A stretch of DNA of 7,285 nucleotides from Candidatus Merdimorpha stercoravium (GCA_018715295.1 DVLY01000014.1:1-7285); one strand, 5' to 3'; positions 1 to 6,428 are shown, counted from the stretch's first letter. Numbers and translations: made by a program. Notes: generated by a model from the letters alone, not told the origin.

Positions 1-43
1 AACCGTTATTTATAAACGTAATTATTAGACAAAACATACCACC

Positions 44-751
44 ATGGGTAGAGCATTCGAATACCGCAAAGCGACCAAGCTCAAACGCTGGGCCAACATG
101 AGCAAAACTTTCACCCGCATCGGCAAGGAAATCACGATGGCCGTCAAGGAAGCCGGGGACAACCCCCGCAACAACCTGCGCCTTCGCATGGCCATCCAGA
201 ATGCCAAAGCGGCCAACATGCCCAAGGACAACATCGAACGCGCCATCAAGAAAGCCACCAGCAAGGAGCAAGCCGACTACAAGGAAGTCATCTACGAAGG
301 ATACGCTCCGCACGGCATCGCCGTACTGATCGAAACCGCTACCGACAACCATGTACGCACCGTGGCCAACATCCGCAGCATTTTCAACAAATACGGCGGT
401 TCGCTCGGCACGCAGGGTTCAGTTGACTTCATGTTCGAGCGCAAGTGCTTCATCAAGATCGAAAAACCGGAAATGGACATCGATGAACTGGAGCTCGAAC
501 TGATCGACTATGGCGCCGAAGAGGTATTTGCCGACGGCGACGAAGTGATGATCTACGGAGCATTCGCCGATTTTGGTGCACTGACCACTGCTGTAGAAGA
601 ACGCGGTCTGAAAGTCGTTACCACCGGATTCGAGCGCGTACCGATGGACCTGAAGGAACTCTCGGACGAAGAAAAAGCCGAGGTAGAGACTGTCCTCGAA
701 AAACTCGAAGAGGACGACGACGTGCAGTACGTCTTTACCAACATGAAGTAA
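44..751 (+). CDS. yebC: YebC/PmpR (TACO1) family protein
   Basis: This is a 235-residue cytosolic protein of the YebC/PmpR/TACO1 family, close to the family's usual length of about 240. The N-terminal domain has the family pattern of a basic start (GRAFEYRKATKLKRWANMSK), then TRIGKEI and NMPKDNIERAIKKA near residues 60-70. The central part carries YEGYAPHGIAVLIE, TDNHVRTVANIR and the GSVDFMFERK signature near 125-135. The C-terminus is acidic. Members have been described as DNA-binding regulators (PmpR) and, more recently, as ribosome-associated factors that relieve stalling on proline-rich sequences; the sequence alone does not decide between these. The ATG at 44 is chosen because the conserved N-terminus starts there. 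It follows an A-rich stretch without a Shine-Dalgarno site. A terminator lies downstream, so it is probably transcribed alone or as the last gene of a unit starting outside the window. Confidence 0.96.
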   Translation: MGRAFEYRKATKLKRWANMSKTFTRIGKEITMAVKEAGDNPRNNLRLRMAIQNAKAANMPKDNIERAIKKATSKEQADYKEVIYEGYAPHGIAVLIETATDNHVRTVANIRSIFNKYGGSLGTQGSVDFMFERKCFIKIEKPEMDIDELELELIDYGAEEVFADGDEVMIYGAFADFGALTTAVEERGLKVVTTGFERVPMDLKELSDEEKAEVETVLEKLEEDDDVQYVFTNMK

Positions 752-797
752 ACGGAACTACGTCCTTTTCCCTTTTCCGGGAGAAAACAAGAACAAG

Positions 798-832
798 CCT
801 TTCCTTCCTTCCCGGGAACGAAAGGTTTTTTT
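798..832 (+). terminator. Rho-independent terminator between yebC and queE
   Basis: CCTTTC (798-803) pairs perfectly with GAAAGG (820-825). After one C/C mismatch, TT (805-806) pairs with AA (817-818), and the loop contains the palindrome TTCCCGGGAA. Seven T residues follow at 826-832. This is a standard intrinsic terminator for yebC transcripts on the plus strand. It ends only 13 nt before the queE start codon, which leaves no room for a separate queE promoter downstream of it. Confidence 0.75.
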
Positions 833-845
833 AACACCCAAAAGG

Positions 846-1487
846 ATGCCCAACCAAAACATCTCCACTACCCCCGCCTCACACCCCACCGGCGACCGCC
901 TTCCGGTGATGGAACAGTTCTACACCCTGCAAGGCGAAGGGTGCTTCAGCGGCCGTGCCGCCTACTTTATCCGCTTGTCCGGTTGTCCGGTGCATTGCCC
1001 CTGGTGCGACGTGAAGGAGAGCTGGACCATCCGTCCCGAGCAATACCGCACCCTCGAAACGATCCTGGAGGAAATCCCCGCCCAAGCCCGCCTGGCCGTG
1101 ATCACCGGCGGCGAACCGCTGCTGCACCCGTTGGACGGCCTTACCCAAGCCCTGCACCGCCGCGGACTGCGCACCCACCTGGAGACTTCCGCCACCCGGG
1201 AACTTTCCGGACAATGGGACTGGATCTGCGTATCCCCCAAAACAGCCTTGCTACCGCTGGATTCGGTGTTGCACCAGGCCGACGAACTGAAAACCGTCAT
1301 CTGCTCCCGGGAAGATCTCGAACGCGCCGAACACTACGCCACGCATACCAAAGAGAGCTGCCAACTGTTGCTCCAGCCCGAATGGAGCCGGCGGGACGAA
1401 GTGCTTCCCCTGCTGGTAGCCTACGTCAAACGGCATCCTCGCTGGGGACTTTCCCTGCAAACGCACAAGTACATCGACATCCCCTGA
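846..1487 (+). CDS. queE: 7-carboxy-7-deazaguanine synthase, radical SAM
   Basis: QueE is the radical S-adenosylmethionine enzyme that contracts the ring of 6-carboxy-tetrahydropterin to 7-carboxy-7-deazaguanine, a step toward preQ0 and queuosine in the wobble base of GUN-anticodon tRNAs. The 213-residue protein has the QueE start EQFYTLQGEG (23-32). The 4Fe-4S cysteine motif is C-x3-C-x2-C (C47, C51, C54, in GCPVHCPWCD), followed by the SAM-binding TGGEP (87-91). It ends with LSLQTHKYIDIP, the usual QueE C-terminus. Other queuosine genes (queC, queD, queF) are not in the window. The ATG at 846 is preferred because the LPV just before residue 22 looks conserved in related proteins. The ATG at 909 (residue 22) is a possible shorter start, and the first 19 residues are Pro/Thr-rich and poorly conserved in appearance. 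No promoter was found between the preceding terminator and the gene. Confidence 0.95.
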   Translation: MPNQNISTTPASHPTGDRLPVMEQFYTLQGEGCFSGRAAYFIRLSGCPVHCPWCDVKESWTIRPEQYRTLETILEEIPAQARLAVITGGEPLLHPLDGLTQALHRRGLRTHLETSATRELSGQWDWICVSPKTALLPLDSVLHQADELKTVICSREDLERAEHYATHTKESCQLLLQPEWSRRDEVLPLLVAYVKRHPRWGLSLQTHKYIDIP

Positions 1488-1499
1488 CAAAACTTTATG

Positions 1500-1529
1500 G
1501 AAGGATAGCTCCTGGGGAGGCGTTCCTTC
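1500..1529 (+). terminator. Hairpin downstream of queE (weak terminator candidate)
   Basis: GAAGGA (1500-1505) pairs with TCCTTC (1524-1529), and an inner CTCC (1509-1512) pairs with GGAG (1516-1519) around the loop TGG. The hairpin begins 12 nt after the queE stop codon, where a terminator would be expected. The following sequence (TATTCACAAAAATTC) lacks a run of T, so intrinsic termination here would be inefficient. It could instead protect the 3' end of the mRNA. Confidence 0.35.
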
Positions 1530-1610
1530 TATTCACAAAAATTCGGGAAAGCCGATACCGGGATCCTTCTGCCGCGGGCAACGCCACCGCCCCGGGCGGC
1601 GCAGCGGACG

Positions 1611-1636
1611 TGGGAGAAAACGAAGTTTTAGGAAGG
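1611..1636. repeat. Copy of a 26-nt motif also found upstream of cdsA
   Basis: The core GAAAACGAAGTTTT (1616-1629) and its flanks match positions 3596-3621 at 22 of 26 bases in the same orientation. The core itself folds as AAAAC-gaa-GTTTT. Two near-copies within 2 kb, both in non-coding DNA, suggest a dispersed intergenic repeat rather than chance. The function is unknown, and its abundance elsewhere in the genome cannot be judged from this window. Confidence 0.5.
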
Positions 1637-1838
1637 ACTCAACCTATGGAGGAGAGATCGTATTTTAACGCTGCACAAAAGCCATTCTACATTTCTCTCA
1701 AAATTATCCGGCGGCAAGGCTCTCCAGCCCCGTAGCACAAAACCATCCTGTCTCCCCGCAAAACGCGGAAAGTTTTGATTGTCTTATTGAGAAATGGTTG
1801 GAAGGCTCGCTGCCTGCTTTCAAAGGGGAAAACGGCCT

Positions 1839-1888
1839 AAAAACCCTCTGCTGATCCTACCCTGCTCTCAAAAGGGCTCGGGAGGGTT
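1839..1888 (-). terminator. Candidate terminator of psd
   Basis: Read on the minus strand, AACCCTC (complement of 1882-1888) overlaps the psd stop codon and pairs with GAGGGTT (complement of 1842-1848). The T run of this arm extends to 1839. The loop is long (33 nt) but can fold internally (CCCT with AGGG). The position right after psd and the T tract favour a terminator; the long loop keeps confidence moderate. Confidence 0.4.
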
Positions 1889-2579
1889 ATTCTTCTTCTT
1901 TTCCCTCCTCTTTTTCTACGATCTCGGCCAGAACGGTTTCGCCACCGCGCACCTTTTCCCCCAACGACACGCACACCTTGAAATCCAGGGGGACGAACAC
2001 ATCGAGCCGTGAACCGAACTTGATAAAGCCCGAGTCGGCCCCGCGCCCTACATGCTGCCCGACGGTGGCATAATTGACGATCCGGCGCGCCATTGCCCCC
2101 GCCACTTGCCGGTAAAGGATCCGGCCGAGGGTGGCATTGCGGATCACGACGGTCGTCCGTTCGTTTTCCAAAGAAGATTTCGGACTCCAGGCTACGCGTT
2201 TCTTGCCGGGATGGTACTGCGAGTATTCCACCACCCCACTGACGGGATAGCGCGTTACGTGTACATTGGCCGGGGACATGAACACCGAGATCTGCCGCAT
2301 GGGAGCGTGGAAATACTCGGGTTCGGTTACCGCCTCGATCACCACCACTTTACCGTCCACTCCGGAAAACACCTGGGTGTCTTTCGGCTGCACGGCATAG
2401 CGGCGCGGATTGCGGAAAAACGTAGAGATAAGCACATACGCTACCGAAGTTACGCCCAGCAGCAAACCGAAAACCACCTGGGAATCCACGTACTGGAATG
2501 CAATGACATTGATCAGCACCATCACGGCAAAGAGCGTGAGCAGGATCTTTTTTCCTTCCTTGTGGATCTTCAGGCGCAT
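1887..2579 (-). CDS. psd: Phosphatidylserine decarboxylase (PSD-A type)
   Basis: This enzyme removes CO2 from phosphatidylserine to give phosphatidylethanolamine at the cytoplasmic membrane. The 230-residue protein belongs to the short form of the family. Two N-terminal hydrophobic segments lie at about 12-31 and 36-54, followed by FFRNPRR (54-60), FSGVDGKVVV (71-80), SPANVHVTRYP (102-112) and IKFGSRLDVFVP (186-197). The family is known to cleave itself between the Gly and Ser of such a GS motif, here G189-S190, giving alpha and beta chains with a pyruvoyl cofactor on the new N-terminal Ser. The C-terminus is a charged tail (EKEEGKEEE). The ATG at 2579 is chosen because an upstream ATG at 2612 would add 11 atypical residues and overlap cdsA. 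It lies 4 nt after the cdsA stop codon, so the two are co-transcribed and probably translationally coupled. Phosphatidylserine synthase is not in the window. Confidence 0.94.
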   Translation of the reverse strand: MRLKIHKEGKKILLTLFAVMVLINVIAFQYVDSQVVFGLLLGVTSVAYVLISTFFRNPRRYAVQPKDTQVFSGVDGKVVVIEAVTEPEYFHAPMRQISVFMSPANVHVTRYPVSGVVEYSQYHPGKKRVAWSPKSSLENERTTVVIRNATLGRILYRQVAGAMARRIVNYATVGQHVGRGADSGFIKFGSRLDVFVPLDFKVCVSLGEKVRGGETVLAEIVEKEEGKEEE

Positions 2580-2583
2580 GACG

Positions 2584-3411
2584 TTACGACAAATAAAGGA
2601 ACGCGTACACAAACGGCACGCTCATGATAAAACTGTCCAGACGGTCCAGCATCCCGCCGTGTCCCGGCATGATGCGTCCCGAATCCTTCACCCCGGCCAT
2701 GCGTTTGAACATGGACTCGACCAAATCGCCTACCACGCCCATCACGCAAACGATCGTTGCTACAACCATCCACTGAGTCAAAGTCAAGGCCTGGGGGAAC
2801 ACCCGGGAAAGCACGTATCCCCCCGCCAGGGTAAACACCACCCCGCCCACGAACCCTTCGAGGGTCTTCTTCGGCGAAACGCGCTCCATCAACTTGTGCC
2901 GCCCCATCGAGATACCGCACAGGTAGGCAAAGGTATCGCACACCCAGGTGAGGATAAACAACCCGAGCGGCAAACGGTAGTCGTACATCGGCACTGCTCC
3001 GGAGTAAGGGATCAGCAGCGCCAGCACGAAGGGCATCGTGATGTAAACGAAGATCAGAAACGCCCGTCCCAGATCGGCCACCGCATTGTCCTTGGCCCGC
3101 AAGAGTTCCACCAGGAACAGCAAAAACAGCAGCGGAAGCAGCAGTACGTCCCACCGCGCCTCGAATCCCCGGAGGGGCAAATATTCCGTCGAGAAAGCCA
3201 CCGAAAGCAGCAGCAACACATGGATCACGACCAGCGACACCTGAAGGCTTCTGCTGCGCAGGGAGAGCAAACGGATAAACTCGGCGATGCACACCCCCGA
3301 AGCCAAAGCCATGAACACGAAATACGGAGTAGCTCCTCCCACGGTACATCCGACCAGCAGGGCCACATAAACCGCCCCTACAGCCGTTCTCACGGGCAGG
3401 GAAGCTGCCAC
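2584..3411 (-). CDS. cdsA: Phosphatidate cytidylyltransferase (CDP-DAG synthase)
   Basis: CdsA joins CTP and phosphatidic acid to make CDP-diacylglycerol, the precursor of all membrane phospholipids. It is a polytopic inner-membrane enzyme, and several hydrophobic helices run through this frame. Near the C-terminus is the family signature GDLVESMFKR, then KDSG, PGHGGMLDRLDS, with the aspartates and lysine expected for metal and CTP binding. FAYLCGISMGRHKLMERVSPKKTLEG precedes it, also characteristic. I place the start at GTG 3411 (275 residues, MAASLPVRTAVGAVYV), which gives the normal family length and follows an A-rich stretch (AAACAAAAATTC). The first in-frame ATG of similar context is at 3480 and would give 298 residues, but a strong promoter -7 box ends one base before it, so that ATG would not lie within a normal leader. 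The frame stays open to an ATG at 3714, but those extra residues look non-coding. psd follows 4 nt downstream. Confidence 0.93.
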   Translation of the reverse strand: MAASLPVRTAVGAVYVALLVGCTVGGATPYFVFMALASGVCIAEFIRLLSLRSRSLQVSLVVIHVLLLLSVAFSTEYLPLRGFEARWDVLLLPLLFLLFLVELLRAKDNAVADLGRAFLIFVYITMPFVLALLIPYSGAVPMYDYRLPLGLFILTWVCDTFAYLCGISMGRHKLMERVSPKKTLEGFVGGVVFTLAGGYVLSRVFPQALTLTQWMVVATIVCVMGVVGDLVESMFKRMAGVKDSGRIMPGHGGMLDRLDSFIMSVPFVYAFLYLS

Positions 3412-3481
3412 GAATTTTTGTTTGATTTGTTTGATATCCTTTTTCGGAGCGTCCAAAGCGTCAAGTGTTCTTCGCAACATG

Positions 3482-3513
3482 CAAAGATAGGAAAAGCCGA
3501 GCGCAGCGACAAA
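3482..3513 (-). promoter_or_regulatory. Bacteroidota-type promoter of cdsA-psd
   Basis: On the minus strand the sequence reads TTTG (complement of 3510-3513), 20 nt, then TATCTTTG (complement of 3482-3489). This matches the primary Bacteroidota sigma-factor pattern TTTG - about 20 nt - TAnnTTTG, both in sequence and spacing. Transcription should begin about 4-6 nt further on, near 3476-3478. A terminator at 3737-3780 isolates cdsA from ftsH, so a promoter is needed here. The predicted 5' leader to GTG 3411 is about 65 nt. The promoter is embedded in a repeat/stem structure at 3484-3562. Confidence 0.7.
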
Positions 3514-3562
3514 TCGAAAACAACGTTTTCGCATTTGACCAGGCCGAAGCGCATCCTGTCTT
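3484..3562. repeat. Stem-forming repeat unit carrying the cdsA promoter
   Basis: The ends AAGATAGGA (3484-3492) and TCCTGTCTT (3554-3562) are inverted with one G-T wobble. In the centre, CAAATCGAAAAC (3510-3521) pairs with the arm at 3525-3537, giving 12 base pairs with one bulged base and the loop AAC. The unit also holds AAAGCCGAGCGCA (3493-3505), repeated exactly at 3577-3589. I recall similar intergenic sequences beginning GCAAAGATA and containing GCCGAGCGCA from other Bacteroidales genomes, but I could not check this. The stem spans the -33 region, so its folding in DNA or in an antisense RNA could affect the promoter. Confidence 0.55.
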
Positions 3563-3621
3563 ATGGAAAGACAGTGAAAGCCGAGCGCAAAACCGTAGGG
3601 GAAAACGAAGTTTTGGAAAGG
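3556..3621. repeat. Second, degenerate copy of the cdsA leader repeat
   Basis: A small hairpin CTGTCTT-atgga-AAGACAG (3556-3574) is followed by AAAGCCGAGCGCA (3577-3589), identical to 3493-3505, and by the 26-nt motif 3596-3621 that also occurs at 1611-1636. On the minus strand the copy reads TTTTG, GCGCTCGGCTTTCAC, TGTCTTTC, resembling the promoter unit next to it but with a shortened spacer and a broken -7 box. It looks like a decayed duplicate. The rest of the leader (3622-3736) shows no gene and no further clear motif. Confidence 0.5.
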
Positions 3622-3736
3622 CGATGCCGGACCCTCCCGCTTTGAGCAAGCCATGATTCCCTTGGCGCGCAGCGATAAAGGAAATGTACAAGTTTTTACC
3701 ACCGCACGTGGCAAAAGGGCCCCGCCGTCCTGTTCA

Positions 3737-3780
3737 AAAAATCGTGGGACCGGGGCATTCGCCCCGGTCCCACGATTTTT
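3737..3780 (-). terminator. Strong bidirectional terminator after ftsH
   Basis: Arms 3737-3756 and 3761-3780 are perfectly complementary over 20 bp around the 4-nt loop ATTC. The core GTGGGACCGGGGC is GC-rich and is flanked by A5/T5, so RNA from either strand ends in a U tract (six U in the minus direction, toward cdsA). It lies 97 nt after the ftsH stop codon and should end rsfS-ftsH transcription. No plus-strand gene ends nearby, so the minus-strand role is the relevant one. The 3781-3876 stretch before it appears to be plain 3' untranslated sequence. Confidence 0.9.
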
Positions 3781-3876
3781 GATTTTCTCTTCCGATGAAG
3801 CGGCCAGCAGAAAGAAGCGATAAACAGGATAATATCTCGCCCCTCTCTGCCCTTCTACCCGGCCGGTTCCTGCTCC

Positions 3877-5982
3877 TTACGAAGGCTGCCCGCCCGAAGG
3901 CGCTGAAGGGGAAGCCGACGAGGAACCCTCCGCCGGGCGGTCGGCCTGAGAGTCCGGTGCATCGGAAGCCGAAGGAGTTTCCCCGTCGCCCGTTTCCTCC
4001 GCTTCGCCTGCCTGGGGAGCGGACGAGGCTGTTTCCTGTCCGGGAGCGGATGTCTGACCGTCCTCCACGTCCGGGAAGGGGCGCGGGCCGAAGATTTCGA
4101 TAAGGTCTTCCTTGAAGATCACCTCCCGCTCCAAGAGCATTTCCGCCAGGCGGGTCAGCTTGTCGCGGTTGTCGGAAAGGATCTTCAGGGCGCGCTGGTA
4201 CTGTTCCTCGACGATCTTCGAGATTTCCTCGTCGATGATCTGCGCCGTCTTTTCGCTGTACGGTTTGGTAAATCCGTAGTCGCGCTGGCCGGTGGAGTCG
4301 TAGTAGGTGATGTTGCCTATCTTTTCGTTCAGCCCATAGACGGTGACCATCGCCGTAGCTTGACGGCTGACCTTTTCCAGGTCGGACAGCGCACCGGTAG
4401 ATATTTTCCCGAAGACGATCTGTTCGGAAGCCCGCCCGCCGAGGGTCGCGCACATCTCGTCCTTGATCTGGTCGGCGGTAGTCAGCTGCCGTTCCTCGGG
4501 CAGATACCAAGCCGCCCCGAGGGACTGTCCGCGCGGCACGATGGTAACCTTGACCAGCGGCGCGGCATAGCGGGTGAGCCAACTTACCGTCGCGTGTCCC
4601 GCCTCGTGGAAGGCAATGGCGCGCTTTTCCTCCGGCGAGATAATCCGCGAGCGTTTCTCCAACCCGCCGATGATACGGTCCACGGCCGAAAGGAAGTCCT
4701 CGCGATCGACGGCATCCTTGTTGCGGCGGGCGGCGATCAGCGCGGCTTCGTTGCATACGTTGGCGATGTCCGCTCCGGAAAATCCCGGCGTCTGCCGTGC
4801 CAGGAACTTGATATCCAGCCCGGGAGCCAGTTTGAGCGGTTTGAGGTGGACCTTGAAGATCTCCTCACGCTCGTTCAAATCCGGCAGGTCGACGTAGATC
4901 TGACGGTCGAAACGCCCGGCGCGCAAGAGCGCCTTGTCCAGGATGTCGGCGCGGTTGGTGGCGGCCAGCACGATGACGTTGGTATCGGTCTGGAAACCGT
5001 CCATCTCGGTGAGGAGTTGGTTGAGGGTATTTTCCCGCTCGTCGTTCGAGCCGGTTACCGCATTCTTGCCACGGGCACGCCCGATGGCGTCGATCTCGTC
5101 GATGAAAATGATGGACGGCGACTTTTCCTTGGCCTGCTTGAACAGATCGCGCACGCGGGAAGCCCCCACCCCGACGAACATCTCGACGAAGTCCGAACCC
5201 GAAAGGGAGAAGAACGGCACGCCCGCTTCCCCGGCGATCGCCTTGGCCAGAAGGGTCTTACCCGTCCCGGGAGGGCCTACCAGCAGCGCGCCTTTGGGGA
5301 TCTTTCCCCCCAAGCGGGTGTACTTGGAGGGTTCGCGCAGGAAATTGACGATCTCCTGCAATTCTTCCTTGGCCCCTTCCAGTCCGGCTACATTCTCGAA
5401 GGTAACCCGGATCCGGTCGTTCTCGTCGAACACCCGGGCTTTGCTCTTGCCGATGTTGAATATCTGGTTGCCGCCGCCTCCGCCACCTCCGGCCATACGG
5501 CGGAACATCCAGACGAAGAACACGATCATCAGAATCATCGGAAGCCACGAGAGCAGGTCGCCCCAGAGCGTATTGGGTTTTTCCATCCGCAGCGGGATGT
5601 TGAGCCCGTTGGCATTGGATACCTCATTGAAGGTTTTCTCGAAATTGGCCGCATCGACGAACCGCACCACGAACTGCGGGCCGGCGGGAGCGCCCTTCCC
5701 GTAAGCCTTGGGCAGATCCTTGTACTTGTCGGATTTCAGCGCCTCGGCAGTCAGGTAGATGTTGGCGACTTCCTTGTTGTAGATCACCACCTCCTTCACC
5801 TCGCCCGAGGGAAGCACCGTGTCGAAAAATTCGTTCCACGTGATGTCCTTGGGACGGGACTGGTCGCTGTAAAAATATTCGATCCCGAAGATCACTACGA
5901 TGATCAGGGCCGAAATCCACCAGAATCCCAGCGGGGAGCGCCCTGCGGGAGAAATATTGCCGGTCGGTTTTTTTTGTTCCAT
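3877..5982 (-). CDS. ftsH: ATP-dependent zinc metalloprotease FtsH
   Basis: FtsH is a hexameric membrane-anchored AAA+ protease that pulls damaged or regulated membrane and cytosolic proteins into its zinc protease chamber. The 701-residue protein has TM1 at about 19-38, a periplasmic domain at about 39-142 and TM2 at about 143-160. A seven-glycine linker (165-171) leads into the AAA+ domain. Walker A is GPPGTGKT (236-243), the pore loop MFVG lies at about 268-271, and Walker B is IIFIDEID (291-298). The second region of homology is at 341-360, with arginine fingers in LRAGRFDR. The zinc site is HEAGH (459-463), with D534 in GALSDLEK as the probable third ligand. The core ends near 631. The last 65 or so residues are an acidic Ser/Ala/Pro/Gly-rich tail likely to be disordered, making it longer than the E. 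coli protein. The start ATG at 5982 follows an A-rich run. It lies 64 nt after rsfS with no terminator between, so they are likely co-transcribed. Confidence 0.98.
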   Translation of the reverse strand: MEQKKPTGNISPAGRSPLGFWWISALIIVVIFGIEYFYSDQSRPKDITWNEFFDTVLPSGEVKEVVIYNKEVANIYLTAEALKSDKYKDLPKAYGKGAPAGPQFVVRFVDAANFEKTFNEVSNANGLNIPLRMEKPNTLWGDLLSWLPMILMIVFFVWMFRRMAGGGGGGGNQIFNIGKSKARVFDENDRIRVTFENVAGLEGAKEELQEIVNFLREPSKYTRLGGKIPKGALLVGPPGTGKTLLAKAIAGEAGVPFFSLSGSDFVEMFVGVGASRVRDLFKQAKEKSPSIIFIDEIDAIGRARGKNAVTGSNDERENTLNQLLTEMDGFQTDTNVIVLAATNRADILDKALLRAGRFDRQIYVDLPDLNEREEIFKVHLKPLKLAPGLDIKFLARQTPGFSGADIANVCNEAALIAARRNKDAVDREDFLSAVDRIIGGLEKRSRIISPEEKRAIAFHEAGHATVSWLTRYAAPLVKVTIVPRGQSLGAAWYLPEERQLTTADQIKDEMCATLGGRASEQIVFGKISTGALSDLEKVSRQATAMVTVYGLNEKIGNITYYDSTGQRDYGFTKPYSEKTAQIIDEEISKIVEEQYQRALKILSDNRDKLTRLAEMLLEREVIFKEDLIEIFGPRPFPDVEDGQTSAPGQETASSAPQAGEAEETGDGETPSASDAPDSQADRPAEGSSSASPSAPSGGQPS

Positions 5983-6046
5983 GTTTGTTTTTTTCCGGGT
6001 TCAGGTTGAGAAAAAAGCGAAAAGAAAAAGGGCGGGAAGAAGGCTG

Positions 6047-6418
6047 TCAGGCCTGCTCTTCGATCCGGGTAACCTTGGCGTCGCCCCAGAGGGATTCCAG
6101 GTCGTAGAACTGGCGGGTAGCCTCCTGGAAGACGTGTACCACGATGTCCGCATAGTCCATCAGCACCCACTGGGCATTGTCGGCGCCCTCCACATGCCAG
6201 GGGCGTTCGCCCGTAGTACGGGACACCTGCTTTTCGACCTGTCCGGCGATGGAATGCACGTGCGTGGAGGAATTGCCGGTACATACCACGAAATAGCTGC
6301 ACACGGCCGATTCGATCCCGCGCAGATCCATCAGGACGATATCGCGCGCCTTGATCTGGGAGAGTTCATGCAGGATAGCGGAAAGCAAAGTGTCGGTGGA
6401 TACTGTTTTTTTTGTCAT
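6047..6418 (-). CDS. rsfS: Ribosome silencing factor RsfS
   Basis: RsfS (formerly YbeB/Iojap) binds ribosomal protein uL14 on the large subunit and blocks joining of the subunits, lowering translation under starvation. The 123-residue protein is the standard size and consists of the single family domain. Visible landmarks are the short beta motif KARDIVLMDLRG (23-34) and SYFVVCTGNSSTHVHSIA (41-58). WVLMDYADIVVHVF (84-97) and YDLESLWGDAKV (104-115) follow. The ATG at 6418 is the only sensible start and is preceded by the A/T-rich gap to birA. ftsH follows 64 nt downstream. RsfS next to ftsH and divergent from birA is, as I recall, a common arrangement in Bacteroidota. Confidence 0.95.
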   Translation of the reverse strand: MTKKTVSTDTLLSAILHELSQIKARDIVLMDLRGIESAVCSYFVVCTGNSSTHVHSIAGQVEKQVSRTTGERPWHVEGADNAQWVLMDYADIVVHVFQEATRQFYDLESLWGDAKVTRIEEQA

Positions 6419-6428
6419 GCAAATTGAT

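Larger units (their letters stand above)
1488..1886. other. Non-coding gap between convergent queE and psd
   Basis: This stretch of about 400 nt lies between the 3' ends of queE and psd. I see no credible gene: open frames crossing it are extensions of frames antisense or out of phase to the flanking genes. It contains a hairpin just after queE (1500-1529), the GC-rich perfect palindrome CCGCCC-C-GGGCGG at 1587-1599, and a 26-nt motif (1611-1636) that recurs upstream of cdsA. It also has a small hairpin CCGC-aaaac-GCGG near 1757-1769 and a likely psd terminator at its right end. The content is more structured than a simple spacer. It may hold remnants of a repeat element or of a lost gene. 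Confidence 0.6.

Noticed and set aside
1699..1706. TAATTTTG on the minus strand, a match to the -7 consensus
   Set aside because: No TTTG lies 19-21 nt upstream, and transcription would run antisense into the end of queE with no gene to serve. A single 6-base match is expected by chance.
941..1735. Open frame of 264 codons overlapping queE in another phase
   Set aside because: It is Pro/Arg-rich with no family features and is out of phase with QueE, whose cysteine and GGEP motifs are intact. The non-overlapping 3' part has no independent support.
2410..3645. Open frame of 411 codons on the plus strand opposite cdsA
   Set aside because: It is antisense to the well-supported cdsA and psd. The translation is a low-complexity His/Gln/Arg mix typical of a shadow frame, and its end merely reads through the repeat region.
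3481..3714. N-terminal extension of CdsA to an ATG at 3714
   Set aside because: The added 78 residues run through repeats, hairpins and the promoter, have no CdsA character, and would make the protein far longer than the family.
5470..5490. Glycine-codon run in ftsH that looks like a short tandem repeat
   Set aside because: It encodes the flexible linker after TM2, where glycine runs are usual in FtsH of this phylum. The codons are mixed, so it is not a simple slippage tract.
4360..6009. Open frame of 549 codons on the plus strand opposite ftsH
   Set aside because: It lies wholly antisense to a clearly coding FtsH, its translation resembles no protein family, and long antisense frames are expected opposite GC-rich genes.
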